From assembly GCA_035506435.1 (NCBI GenBank), contig DATJPK010000068.1, forward strand, positions 1 through 7,450: 7,450 nt of DNA. Reading direction: 5' to 3'. Every line of letters starts with the position of its first letter. Position 1 is the stretch's first letter. Under the pieces are notes generated by a model that searched no databases, had not been told where the DNA came from, and saw only the letters and a list, made by a program, of their open reading frames with translations. The stretch comes from JACTUA01 sp035506435. GTDB taxonomy: Archaea > Halobacteriota > Methanomicrobia > Methanomicrobiales > JACTUA01. The position numbers and the translations under genes were made by a program. Shown piece by piece: positions 1-5,239 of this stretch.

Positions 1-2108
1 GTGGTCGCCGCGTCCTCGAGCCGCCCCAGGTCGGCAAGCGCGATCCCCCTTCTCGACCAGGCCTCGGCAAGGCCGGGGTCGAGCTCGGTTGCCCGCCCGA
101 ACTCCTTCTCGGCAGGGGCCTTCTGCCCGGTGCCGGCGAGGGCGAGGCCGAGCCGGTGGTGTGCGAGCGCGTTCCCCGGGTCGAGATCCACCGCCCGGGC
201 GAGCGCCTCCGCCGCCTCCCCGGCCTTCCCGAGGCCAAGGAGCGCGCTGCCCCGGTCGAACCAGGCCTCTGCACGGTCCGGCTCGAGCCGGTTCGCCTCC
301 GCATAGGCGGATACCGCCTCGTCGGTCTGCCCGAGGGCGGCGAGGGCCGCACCCCGCCGGTACCACGCCTCGCCCATGAGCGGGTCGAGCTCCAGCGCCC
401 GCTGGAAGGCCTTCTCCGCCTCCCCGAACCGCTCGAGGTCGAGGAGGAGGAGCCCCTTCCCGAACCAGGCATCACGGCTCGCGGCATCGAACCGGGTGGA
501 CTTCTCCATGCAGGCGAGGGCCTCCTCCCGCCTCCCCTGACGGTGGAGGAGGACCCCCTTCTGGTACCAGGCCCGCGCATGGGTCGGGTCGATGGTGAGG
601 GTATGGTCGAGGTCCCTCACCGCCTCCTGGAGCTTCCCGGTCTCGGCGAGGGCGAGCCCCCGCTGGAACCAGCCCATCGAGAGCTGCGGTTCCAGGGTCA
701 CGGCATGGCCGAAGGACTCCACCGCGTCGGCAAACCTGCCCAGGCCGGCGAGGGCGATGCCGCGGCGGTACCAGGACCCGAAGTGGTCCCCCTCGAGGGC
801 CAGGTTCCGGTCAAAGGACTCGACCGCGGGGGCGAAGTCCTGGAGCTCCATCAGGGCGAGGCCGCGATTGTACCAGATCACTCCCAGGTTCTTCTCGATG
901 GCGAGGGTCCGGTCAAAGGACTCGACCGCCTCCCGGTACCTGCCGAGCTCCCGCAGGCAGAGCCCCCGGTTATACCAACCGTTGGCATTCTGCGGGTCGC
1001 CCTCCAGCGACCGGTCGAGCATTTCCACCGCCTCCCCGTACCGGCCCATGGCTTTGAGGGCAAGTCCCTTGATGCCAAGGGTATTCGGGTCCTCGGCAGG
1101 GACCGAGAGCGCCTGGGACAGGGAAGCCACCGCCTCCTCGTTCTTCCCGAGCTCGGCGAGGGCGAGGCCCCGGGTGTACCATGCCCGGGCATGTTCCGGC
1201 TCGAGCTGGAGGGCCATATCGAGGGCTTTCACCGTCTCGGCGTACCGCTCGAGCTCCATGCAGGCGAGCCCCTTCGAGTACCATGCGCCGGCCTGCTGCG
1301 GGTCGATCTCGAGAGACCTGTCCAGGGCCTCGACGGCCTCGCCGTACCGTTCGAGGTCGATGAGGGCGAGGCCCTTTGAGTACCAAGCCCCGGCATGGAG
1401 GTGGTCGATCCCGATGGCCTGCTCGAAGGCCTCGAGGGCAGCGGGGAACCGCTTCATCTCCCGCAGCACGAGGCCGCGGGAATAGAAGGCCCCGGCGTTC
1501 CGTGGCTCACGCTCGATGGCATGGTCGAATGCCCCGAGGGCGGGAGCATAACGCCCCAGCGCCATGAGGGCGAGGCCCTTCGAGTGCCAGGCCGCGGCAT
1601 GGCCGGGGTCGATCTCGAGCGCTTTATCGAAGGCCGCGATGGCATCCGCCTGTTTCCCGAGGTCGAGGAGGGCAAGGCCCTTCGAGTGCCATGCGGCGGC
1701 GTTTTTCGGCCGGATCTCCAGCGCACGGTCGAGGGACCCGATGGCCTCCTCCGATCTCCCGAGGTCGATGAGGGCGATGCCCCGGGCGAACCAGGCATCA
1801 GCATCGTCGGGCATCGCCTCGAGCAGCCGGTCGAATGCCCCGAGGGCCTCCTCGGGATTCCCGAGCGAGAGGAGGGCGAGGCCCTTTGCCGAAAGAGCCG
1901 CGGCATTGCCCGGCTCGATCCCGAGGAGGTGGTCGAAGGTCTTCACCGCCTCCTCGTACTTCCTCTGGTCCCGCTGGACCTGCCCGAGGGAGAGCCAGGC
2001 GCCCGTGTGCCGCTCGTCCATCTCGAGGACCTTTCCGAAGGCCGAGGCTGCCTCCTTCTGCCGGCCCAGTCTCTGGAGGGCGAGGCCCTGCTGGTACCAG
2101 GCATGGAG
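1..2108 (-). repeat. Tandem 102-bp TPR-coding repeat array (20 full units plus a partial one)
   Basis: Each 34-residue TPR is encoded by exactly 102 bp. The units start at 2108 and every 102 bp downwards, ending in a partial unit at 68-1. Nearly all units share a core encoding GLAL and an EA(V/I) helix. Some neighbours are more alike than average: units 5 and 6 (1700-1497) both begin AAAWHSKGLAL, units 8 and 9 (1394-1191) both AGAWYSKGLA, and units 12 and 13 (986-783) share WYNRGL and ESFDR. This fits tandem duplication within the gene. Confidence 0.85.
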
Positions 2109-2240
2109 GTTGCGGGGGTCAATCTGGAGGGCAAAGGAATAATAGCGGACCCGCTTTTCGGGGTCCTTCTCATGGTACCCGAGGTCGCGCCACTCCTCGG
2201 CCGTCTTCCCTCCTATCTTCCTCTCCCGCGGCCCGTCCAT
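1..2240 (-). CDS. Large TPR-repeat protein, C-terminus beyond the left edge
   Basis: The frame reads open from an ATG at 2240 to the left edge: 746 codons, no stop. Residues 1-44 are a charged leader with a degenerate TPR-like stretch (about 12-44). From residue 45 there are 20 consecutive full 34-residue TPR units plus 22 residues of a 21st, without one insertion or deletion. The consensus is AWYxxGLALxxLGRxxEAVxxFDRALEIDPxx, with the usual TPR positions W4, G8, A20, F24, A27 and P32. TPR arrays form superhelical protein-binding scaffolds, so a role in complex assembly or signalling is likely; the partner cannot be told. No signal peptide or membrane helix is visible, so the part seen is probably cytoplasmic. 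GGTGA lies 4 nt upstream of the ATG, supporting this start. Unit 11 lacks the Trp, and unit 10 ends atypically. A catalytic domain could follow beyond the window. Confidence 0.93.
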   Translation of the reverse strand, partial: MDGPRERKIGGKTAEEWRDLGYHEKDPEKRVRYYSFALQIDPRNLHAWYQQGLALQRLGRQKEAASAFGKVLEMDERHTGAWLSLGQVQRDQRKYEEAVKTFDHLLGIEPGNAAALSAKGLALLSLGNPEEALGAFDRLLEAMPDDADAWFARGIALIDLGRSEEAIGSLDRALEIRPKNAAAWHSKGLALLDLGKQADAIAAFDKALEIDPGHAAAWHSKGLALMALGRYAPALGAFDHAIEREPRNAGAFYSRGLVLREMKRFPAALEAFEQAIGIDHLHAGAWYSKGLALIDLERYGEAVEALDRSLEIDPQQAGAWYSKGLACMELERYAETVKALDMALQLEPEHARAWYTRGLALAELGKNEEAVASLSQALSVPAEDPNTLGIKGLALKAMGRYGEAVEMLDRSLEGDPQNANGWYNRGLCLRELGRYREAVESFDRTLAIEKNLGVIWYNRGLALMELQDFAPAVESFDRNLALEGDHFGSWYRRGIALAGLGRFADAVESFGHAVTLEPQLSMGWFQRGLALAETGKLQEAVRDLDHTLTIDPTHARAWYQKGVLLHRQGRREEALACMEKSTRFDAASRDAWFGKGLLLLDLERFGEAEKAFQRALELDPLMGEAWYRRGAALAALGQTDEAVSAYAEANRLEPDRAEAWFDRGSALLGLGKAGEAAEALARAVDLDPGNALAHHRLGLALAGTGQKAPAEKEFGRATELDPGLAEAWSRRGIALADLGRLEDAAT

Positions 2241-2244
2241 TCCC

Positions 2245-2249
2245 TCACC
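2245..2249 (-). promoter_or_regulatory. Shine-Dalgarno site of the TPR gene
   Basis: The minus strand reads GGGTGAGGGA directly before the ATG at 2240. GGTGA matches the core complementary to the 3' end of archaeal 16S rRNA and leaves a 4-nt spacer. It decides the start codon, because the upstream in-phase-looking ATG at 2274 runs into a stop after nine codons. Confidence 0.6.
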
Positions 2250-2274
2250 CGGCAGGATGGCCTTCCCTCACCAT
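2245..2274 (-). other. Possible 9-codon leaderless leader ORF before the TPR gene
   Basis: An ATG at 2274 opens a mini-ORF encoding MVREGHPAG, which stops at a TGA (2247-2245). The ATG lies about 27 bp from the centre of the TATA box at 2296-2306, the same spacing seen at the leaderless genes of this window. The transcript may therefore start on this ATG. The TGA forms part of the GGTGA ribosome binding site of the TPR gene, so termination of the mini-ORF would place a ribosome on that site. It is short enough to be chance. Confidence 0.3.
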
Positions 2275-2295
2275 GCCGGCCGGCTAAAATGTCTC

Positions 2296-2306
2296 TTTAT
2301 ATATAT
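2296..2306 (-). promoter_or_regulatory. TATA box of the TPR gene
   Basis: The minus strand reads ATATATATAAA in otherwise GC-rich sequence, with an A/T-rich stretch upstream to about 2330 (including TTTAAA at 2319-2324). A start site about 26 bp downstream falls near 2274, giving a leader of about 34 nt before the ATG at 2240. No plus-strand gene follows that this box could serve. The rest of the gap (2307-2498) shows no supportable gene. Confidence 0.6.
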
Positions 2307-2383
2307 CGGGAAAATTGGTTTAAATCTTTACTGGCCCGCTCCCGGCAGGAGCTCCGGCCCGCGCACGGGTTATCCGAAGGAAA

Positions 2384-2397
2384 CGGGCAGTTGCCCG
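2384..2397 (-). terminator. Weak hairpin downstream of the dioxygenase gene
   Basis: CGGGCA and TGCCCG form an inverted repeat with a 2-nt centre (or a 5-bp stem with a 4-nt loop). On the minus strand it is followed by TTTCC. It lies about 100 bp beyond the stop codon of the dioxygenase gene. Archaeal termination relies mostly on T-runs and this one is short, so the call is tentative. Confidence 0.2.
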
Positions 2398-2498
2398 GGG
2401 TGAATGAGCTCCTGCGGCCATCGGTGACCTCACGCCGCCGATCCGGACTCGTACATGGTTCCCGCGACGAATCCGGCCGGGATACCGCTCCGGTGCCA

Positions 2499-3332
2499 TC
2501 AGCCGATCCGGAAGGACCTCATCGAGACCGAGGCGTTCTGGAAGCCTTCGTGGGTGAACCGTACCTCCTCCCCCTCTTCCTGGAGGGCGATGGCGTAGAT
2601 CATCGGGAGGTAGTGGTCAAGGGTTGGGACGGCGAGGGAAGCGGTCTCTCCCATCGACAGGTAATCTACAAGCCCGCGGTGGTCACCGGCGAGGAGGCGG
2701 GACCGCATCGCCTCGTCGGCCGCGACCGCCCATTCATGCGGGGACGCGTCCATGTCCGCGAAGTCGACGAGGTCGAGGTTATGCACCATGTTCCCGCTCC
2801 CGATCACGAGGATGCCCTCGTCCCGGAGGGGACGGAGCCTCCTCGCGAGCTTGTAATGGTACGATACCTGCTTCGGGTGCCAGTCATTGAAGGAGTAGTC
2901 GAGGCTCATCTCGAAGACCGGGATATCGGCCGCCGGGAACAGGTGCCTGAGCACGGAATAGGAGGCATGGTCGAGGCCCCATGCCTCGTCGCACCTGACG
3001 AGGCCCCTCGCGCCATCGAGTCCCGTGACCTGTCTTGCAGGGGCGGGCGCTCCCGGGCAGGGATACTTCACCTGGTAGAGCTTCTCAGGAAACCCGGAGA
3101 AATCGTAGATCATCCGGGGCCTGTCCATGCAGCCAACGAAGGTCCCGTGGGTGAGCCAGTGTGCCGAGATGACCATGATGGCCCTGGGCCTCGGGAGCGT
3201 GGGGCCGAGATGGTCAAGGCTCCTCGTGTAGCTGTTCGAGAGGACCATGTTCATGGGTGACCCGTGCCCGATGAAGAGCACGGGCATCCTCGCGCCGGCT
3301 GCCGGTTTCCCCGTGGCTTCCACCAGATCCAC
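2499..3332 (-). CDS. ygiD: Class III extradiol ring-cleavage dioxygenase family protein (LigB/YgiD-like)
   Basis: The 277-residue product resembles the DODA-type (4,5-DOPA extradiol dioxygenase) family, including E. coli YgiD, over its whole length and has the usual family size. Expected metal-ligand motifs are present: HGSP with H23, SAHW with H58 and LDHYLP with H240. Other family landmarks are EAWGLDH (116-122) and GSGNMVHN (178-185, H184 likely catalytic). Characterised members open catechol rings with O2 at a non-haem metal; the substrate here is unknown, and in an anaerobe the reaction may differ. The GTG at 3332 is chosen because it lies 27 bp from a TATA box, as in a leaderless gene. 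The ATG at 3287 (Met16, MPVLF) fits where the bacterial homologues align and is a real alternative. The flavodoxin gene ends 52 bp upstream on the same strand, but this gene appears to have its own promoter. Confidence 0.88.
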   Translation of the reverse strand: MDLVEATGKPAAGARMPVLFIGHGSPMNMVLSNSYTRSLDHLGPTLPRPRAIMVISAHWLTHGTFVGCMDRPRMIYDFSGFPEKLYQVKYPCPGAPAPARQVTGLDGARGLVRCDEAWGLDHASYSVLRHLFPAADIPVFEMSLDYSFNDWHPKQVSYHYKLARRLRPLRDEGILVIGSGNMVHNLDLVDFADMDASPHEWAVAADEAMRSRLLAGDHRGLVDYLSMGETASLAVPTLDHYLPMIYAIALQEEGEEVRFTHEGFQNASVSMRSFRIG

Positions 3333-3354
3333 CGGGATAGGATAAACCGGGACC

Positions 3355-3369
3355 TATATGTAATTTTCC
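3355..3369 (-). promoter_or_regulatory. BRE/TATA promoter of the dioxygenase gene
   Basis: The minus strand reads GGAAAATTACATATA: a purine-rich BRE-like element followed by TTACATATA (3363-3355). The TATA centre is about 27 bp upstream of the GTG at 3332, which predicts a leaderless or nearly leaderless mRNA. Confidence 0.5.
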
Positions 3370-3384
3370 GGAGGCTCCGTTTCG

Positions 3385-3888
3385 TTACATCCGGGCCTTT
3401 TCACAGACGTCCCGGGCAAACGCTTCGGCGTTCCGGAGATCCCCTGCATCCGGCCGGCCCTTGTTGATCCCCCCGAAATATTTCAGGAAGCTGTTCGTGT
3501 TCCATCCCGCACACCCGAATTCGCCAATCACGGGATACCCCTTCGCCTTCAGCTTCTCCCGGATCCCCGCGTGGTTGCTCTCAACAAAATTCCTGTCCGC
3601 GATCATGGACGGGGCCCCGTAGGTCGAGAAGAGGAATACCTTCGAACCCGCGGCGGGAGGCAGCCGGTCGGCCAGGTCGAGGACCGACGGGTGGAATGTC
3701 GCGCCGTAGATCCCCGAGCCGAGGCCGACGAGGTCATAGTCACCGATTTCTTCTGGTCTCACCTGCTGCGGCGTCCGAACCTGGGCATCAAGCACCCGTG
3801 CGATCGCATGAGCGAGCTTCCCGGTATTCCTGTGATGGTATGAGAAGACGATAACCAGGGACTTCACCGGCTGCAGATCCGGAGTCAC
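3385..3888 (-). CDS. Flavodoxin-family protein (FMN-binding electron carrier)
   Basis: This 167-residue protein has the single-domain flavodoxin fold and size. Strand 1 (LVIVFSYHH, 11-19) leads into the FMN phosphate loop SYHHRNTGK (16-24). GLGSGIYG (55-62) and FSTYGAP (87-93) match the two loops that hold the isoalloxazine ring, and a conserved-looking GCAGWNT follows (125-131). The S-Y-H-H-x-N-T form of the loop is, from memory, common in archaeal and clostridial relatives. It probably carries electrons in the cytosol; the partner is unknown. It is divergent to the Rieske gene and upstream of the dioxygenase gene. The GTG at 3888 has no Shine-Dalgarno site but lies about 27 bp from a BRE/TATA element, suggesting a leaderless start. 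The in-frame GTG at Val8 is the alternative. Confidence 0.88.
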   Translation of the reverse strand: MTPDLQPVKSLVIVFSYHHRNTGKLAHAIARVLDAQVRTPQQVRPEEIGDYDLVGLGSGIYGATFHPSVLDLADRLPPAAGSKVFLFSTYGAPSMIADRNFVESNHAGIREKLKAKGYPVIGEFGCAGWNTNSFLKYFGGINKGRPDAGDLRNAEAFARDVCEKARM

Positions 3889-3910
3889 AGAAATGAGACT
3901 GGAGCGACGA

Positions 3911-3926
3911 GTATTTCAGCCTTTCG
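3911..3926 (-). promoter_or_regulatory. BRE/TATA promoter of the flavodoxin gene
   Basis: The minus strand reads CGAAAGGCTGAAATAC: a BRE-like CGAAAGG followed by the weak TATA element TGAAATAC (3918-3911). Its centre is about 27 bp from the GTG at 3888, which fits a leaderless transcript. The TATA match is imperfect. Confidence 0.4.
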
Positions 3927-3979
3927 CGGCGCCGGATCAGACGCTGCAGTGACCGGTTTTCACAATCTGAAACACCGCG

Positions 3980-3990
3980 ATATACTTATC
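3980..3990 (+). promoter_or_regulatory. TATA box of the Rieske/b561 pair
   Basis: ATATACTTATC, preceded by a BRE-like GAAACACCG, stands out in GC-rich sequence. A start near 4012 would leave a leader of about 17 nt that still contains the ribosome binding site. Confidence 0.55.
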
Positions 3991-4016
3991 ACCCCCGGCA
4001 GGGTAGCCCGTTCATC

Positions 4017-4022
4017 AGGTGA
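4017..4022 (+). promoter_or_regulatory. Ribosome binding site of the Rieske gene
   Basis: AGGTGA is followed by a 6-nt spacer and the ATG at 4029. It is a near-ideal archaeal Shine-Dalgarno site and fixes the start. The flavodoxin promoter on the other strand does not have such a site. Confidence 0.75.
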
Positions 4023-4028
4023 AGGACC

Positions 4029-4334
4029 ATGGGAAAGGTACAGGTCGGGCTTGCAAAAGACGTCGCCCCGGGGACCATGAAGGGATTCAAGGCCGAGGGA
4101 AAGGGAGTTCTCGTGTCGAACATCGGGGGTTCCTACTATGCCATCGGCGACAAGTGCACCCACCGGGGCTGCACCGTCTCGAAGGGGAAGATGGAAGGGG
4201 AGGTGGTTACCTGCCCCTGCCATGGATCGAGGTTCAACCTGAAGACAGGTGCCGTCGTGAGAGGGCCGGCGGCCGAGCCCGAGCCGTCCTACCCGGTGAA
4301 GGTGGAGGGCGACGGGTTATGGGTCGAGGTGTAA
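4029..4334 (+). CDS. Small soluble Rieske [2Fe-2S] protein
   Basis: The 101-residue protein is a stand-alone Rieske domain. The cluster motifs are CTHRGC (43-48) and CPCHGSRF (62-69). C43, H45, C62 and H65 should bind the [2Fe-2S] cluster. C48 and C64 occupy the places of the disulfide found in high-potential Rieske proteins of bc1/b6f complexes; ring-hydroxylating-dioxygenase ferredoxins usually lack it. No signal peptide or membrane anchor is present, so it should be cytosolic, comparable in form to archaeal sulredoxin. It probably passes electrons one at a time; the partner is unproven. The b561-like gene follows on the same strand with no clear promoter between, so the two are probably cotranscribed. 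A full bc1 complex is not encoded here. Confidence 0.92.
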   Translation: MGKVQVGLAKDVAPGTMKGFKAEGKGVLVSNIGGSYYAIGDKCTHRGCTVSKGKMEGEVVTCPCHGSRFNLKTGAVVRGPAAEPEPSYPVKVEGDGLWVEV

Positions 4335-4393
4335 CCACGGGAACCACTGGAGGGCCCCCGGGGCTCGCAGGGGAAACGTGACCATGACAAAAC

Positions 4394-4432
4394 AATACCG
4401 TGGGAAACCGGCGCAGGAATACCGTCGGAAAC
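4394..4432 (+). repeat. Imperfect direct repeat in the Rieske-b561 gap
   Basis: AATACCGTGGGAAAC (4394-4408) and AATACCGTCGGAAAC (4418-4432) match at 14 of 15 bases with a 24-bp period. They lie between the Rieske stop and the preferred b561 start. The repeat could be a binding site or a chance duplication, or part of an N-terminal coding extension if the upstream start is used. Confidence 0.4.
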
Positions 4433-4467
4433 AGGAAGCCCTGCCAACCGGCCGCCCCGGTGAATCC

Positions 4468-5010
4468 GTGAAATGGAAGGACATCAGGACGAGAAGGCCT
4501 GCCCCCGGCCGGCTGTACCTCTCGCTCGTGCTCGTCGTCCTCCTCTTCGTGGCAGCCTCCCCTGCGGCGGCCCACTCGATGGCCGGCGGGGTGGACCACC
4601 CGAACGGCATCGACGACCTCTGGCCGATCCACGCGGCGCTGATGGTCGGGGGTGTCGGGAGCTTTTTCGCCGCGGCAGGGATCGTGCGGTTCGGCCGTAA
4701 GACCCGGTGGTGGTACAAGGTCCACCCGCCCGTCGCCCTCGCGGGGGCGGCCCTTTCCATCGGGGCCATCGCGGTCGCCGTGCTGATGGTCGCTAACTCC
4801 GAACAGCCGCACCTGCAGTTTTTCCACGGGTGGCTGGGAACGGCCACCATTATCGTGATCCTTGCAACCCCCTCGATCATGCTCCTCAGGATGAGGATCG
4901 CGAAGAGAGGTGTATCACCGTTTACCATTCACCGATGGTCGGGCTACACGGCGATATCGCTGATGGCGGCGAACGTGCTCCTCGGGCTCTCGATGATGCA
5001 CGTGATCTGA
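4468..5010 (+). CDS. Cytochrome b561-like membrane protein (predicted diheme)
   Basis: From the GTG at 4468 the 180-residue product has a signal peptide (hydrophobic 16-34, cleavage near AAA-HS), then four membrane helices at about 52-73, 86-109, 119-140 and 155-177. Each helix begins with a histidine: H55 (WPIHAALM), H86 (WWYKVHPP), H120 (FFHGWLG) and H155 (TIHRWSG). With alternating helix direction, H55/H120 lie on the outer face and H86/H155 on the inner face, the pairing expected for the two b haems of the cytochrome b561 family. It probably moves electrons across the membrane, perhaps with the upstream Rieske protein. The start is uncertain: GTG 4378 and ATG 4384 add 28-30 hydrophilic residues. 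4468 is preferred because GGTGA precedes it, the signal peptide has a normal length, and the extension uses codons (AAA, CAA, ACA, CGT) rare in neighbouring genes. Confidence 0.75.
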   Translation: MKWKDIRTRRPAPGRLYLSLVLVVLLFVAASPAAAHSMAGGVDHPNGIDDLWPIHAALMVGGVGSFFAAAGIVRFGRKTRWWYKVHPPVALAGAALSIGAIAVAVLMVANSEQPHLQFFHGWLGTATIIVILATPSIMLLRMRIAKRGVSPFTIHRWSGYTAISLMAANVLLGLSMMHVI

Positions 5011-5036
5011 AAATCCATTCTGAACGTAAGTTCCGC

Positions 5037-5042
5037 AAAAAA
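5037..5042 (-). terminator. T-run terminator of tRNA-Phe
   Basis: On the minus strand six T residues start 5 nt beyond the discriminator base of the tRNA. A short T-run is the usual archaeal termination signal. Confidence 0.55.
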
Positions 5043-5046
5043 CGAG

Positions 5047-5120
5047 TGCCTCAGCCCGGATTTGAACCGGGGACAACCAGATCTTCAGTCTGGCGCTCTC
5101 CCAAGCTGAGCTACTAAGGC
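5047..5120 (-). tRNA. tRNA-Phe (anticodon GAA)
   Basis: The minus strand folds into a complete 74-nt cloverleaf. The acceptor stem pairs GCCTTAG with CTGAGGC (one G-T pair). The D arm is GCTC/GAGC, the anticodon arm CCAGA-CTGAAGA-TCTGG puts GAA at the anticodon, the variable loop is TTGTC, and the T arm is CCCGG-TTCAAAT-CCGGG. The discriminator is A, as usual for tRNA-Phe. CCA is not encoded (CTC follows), so it must be added after transcription. No intron is present. It is flanked by its own TATA box and T-run and faces the b561 gene tail-to-tail. Confidence 0.97.
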
Positions 5121-5146
5121 AGCGACCATACGTATCTTGCGTATGA

Positions 5147-5155
5147 ATATTAAAT
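5147..5155 (-). promoter_or_regulatory. TATA box of tRNA-Phe
   Basis: The minus strand reads ATTTAATAT, centred about 31 bp before the first base of the tRNA. That places transcription start a few bases upstream of the mature 5' end, so RNase P would trim a short leader. Confidence 0.6.
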
Positions 5156-5208
5156 CATCTGGTTTTTCCTGAAGGGATACTGTTGCCGGCTGCGCGGGGT
5201 GGTCAGCT

Positions 5209-5217
5209 CTTATATAA
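5209..5217 (+). promoter_or_regulatory. TATA box of the DHH phosphoesterase gene
   Basis: CTTATATAA is a near-consensus archaeal TATA box centred 27 bp before the ATG at 5240. This predicts a leaderless mRNA. It also argues against an upstream TTG start at 5183, which would place the TATA box inside the coding region. Confidence 0.65.
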
Positions 5218-5239
5218 GGTGCCGGCCCACGCTCTACCG

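Noticed and set aside
156..1379. 407-codon plus-strand reading frame
   Set aside because: It lies wholly antisense to the TPR gene. The minus frame gives 20 perfect 34-residue TPR units; this frame only mirrors their periodicity, as Pro/Glu/Gly/Leu-rich text.
1..2108. Regular ~102-bp periodicity considered as a CRISPR or satellite array
   Set aside because: The period is that of a TPR codon block, the units diverge in sequence, and one open frame runs through all of them.
2319..2418. 33-codon minus-strand ORF starting with ATG near 2418 in the gap before the TPR gene
   Set aside because: It is Ala/Arg-rich, has no ribosome binding site, and ends in the A/T-rich promoter stretch. There is nothing to separate it from chance.
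2437..2512. Direct repeat GCCGATCCGGA at 2437-2447 and 2502-2512
   Set aside because: It is 11 bp of GC-rich sequence, and one copy is part of the dioxygenase coding end. No further copies or mobile-element signs were seen.
1395..3260. 621-codon plus-strand reading frame
   Set aside because: It spans antisense to two well-supported minus-strand genes and runs straight through the AT-rich promoter region near 2300. It has no recognisable domain and reflects GC-rich codon bias.
4234..4928. Minus-strand frames of 197 and 203 codons opposite the Rieske/b561 genes
   Set aside because: The plus frames have clear cluster ligands, a signal peptide and haem histidines. The minus frames show no domain and are antisense shadows.
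5127..5145. Inverted repeat CATACG...CGTATG between the tRNA promoter and the tRNA gene
   Set aside because: The arms are only 6 bp with a 7-nt centre in a naturally AT-richer promoter. An operator for a tRNA gene would be unusual, and chance is the simpler explanation.
5183..5239. TTG start extending the DHH protein by 19 residues
   Set aside because: The extension would contain the TATA box at 5209-5217, and the ATG at 5240 sits at the leaderless distance from it.
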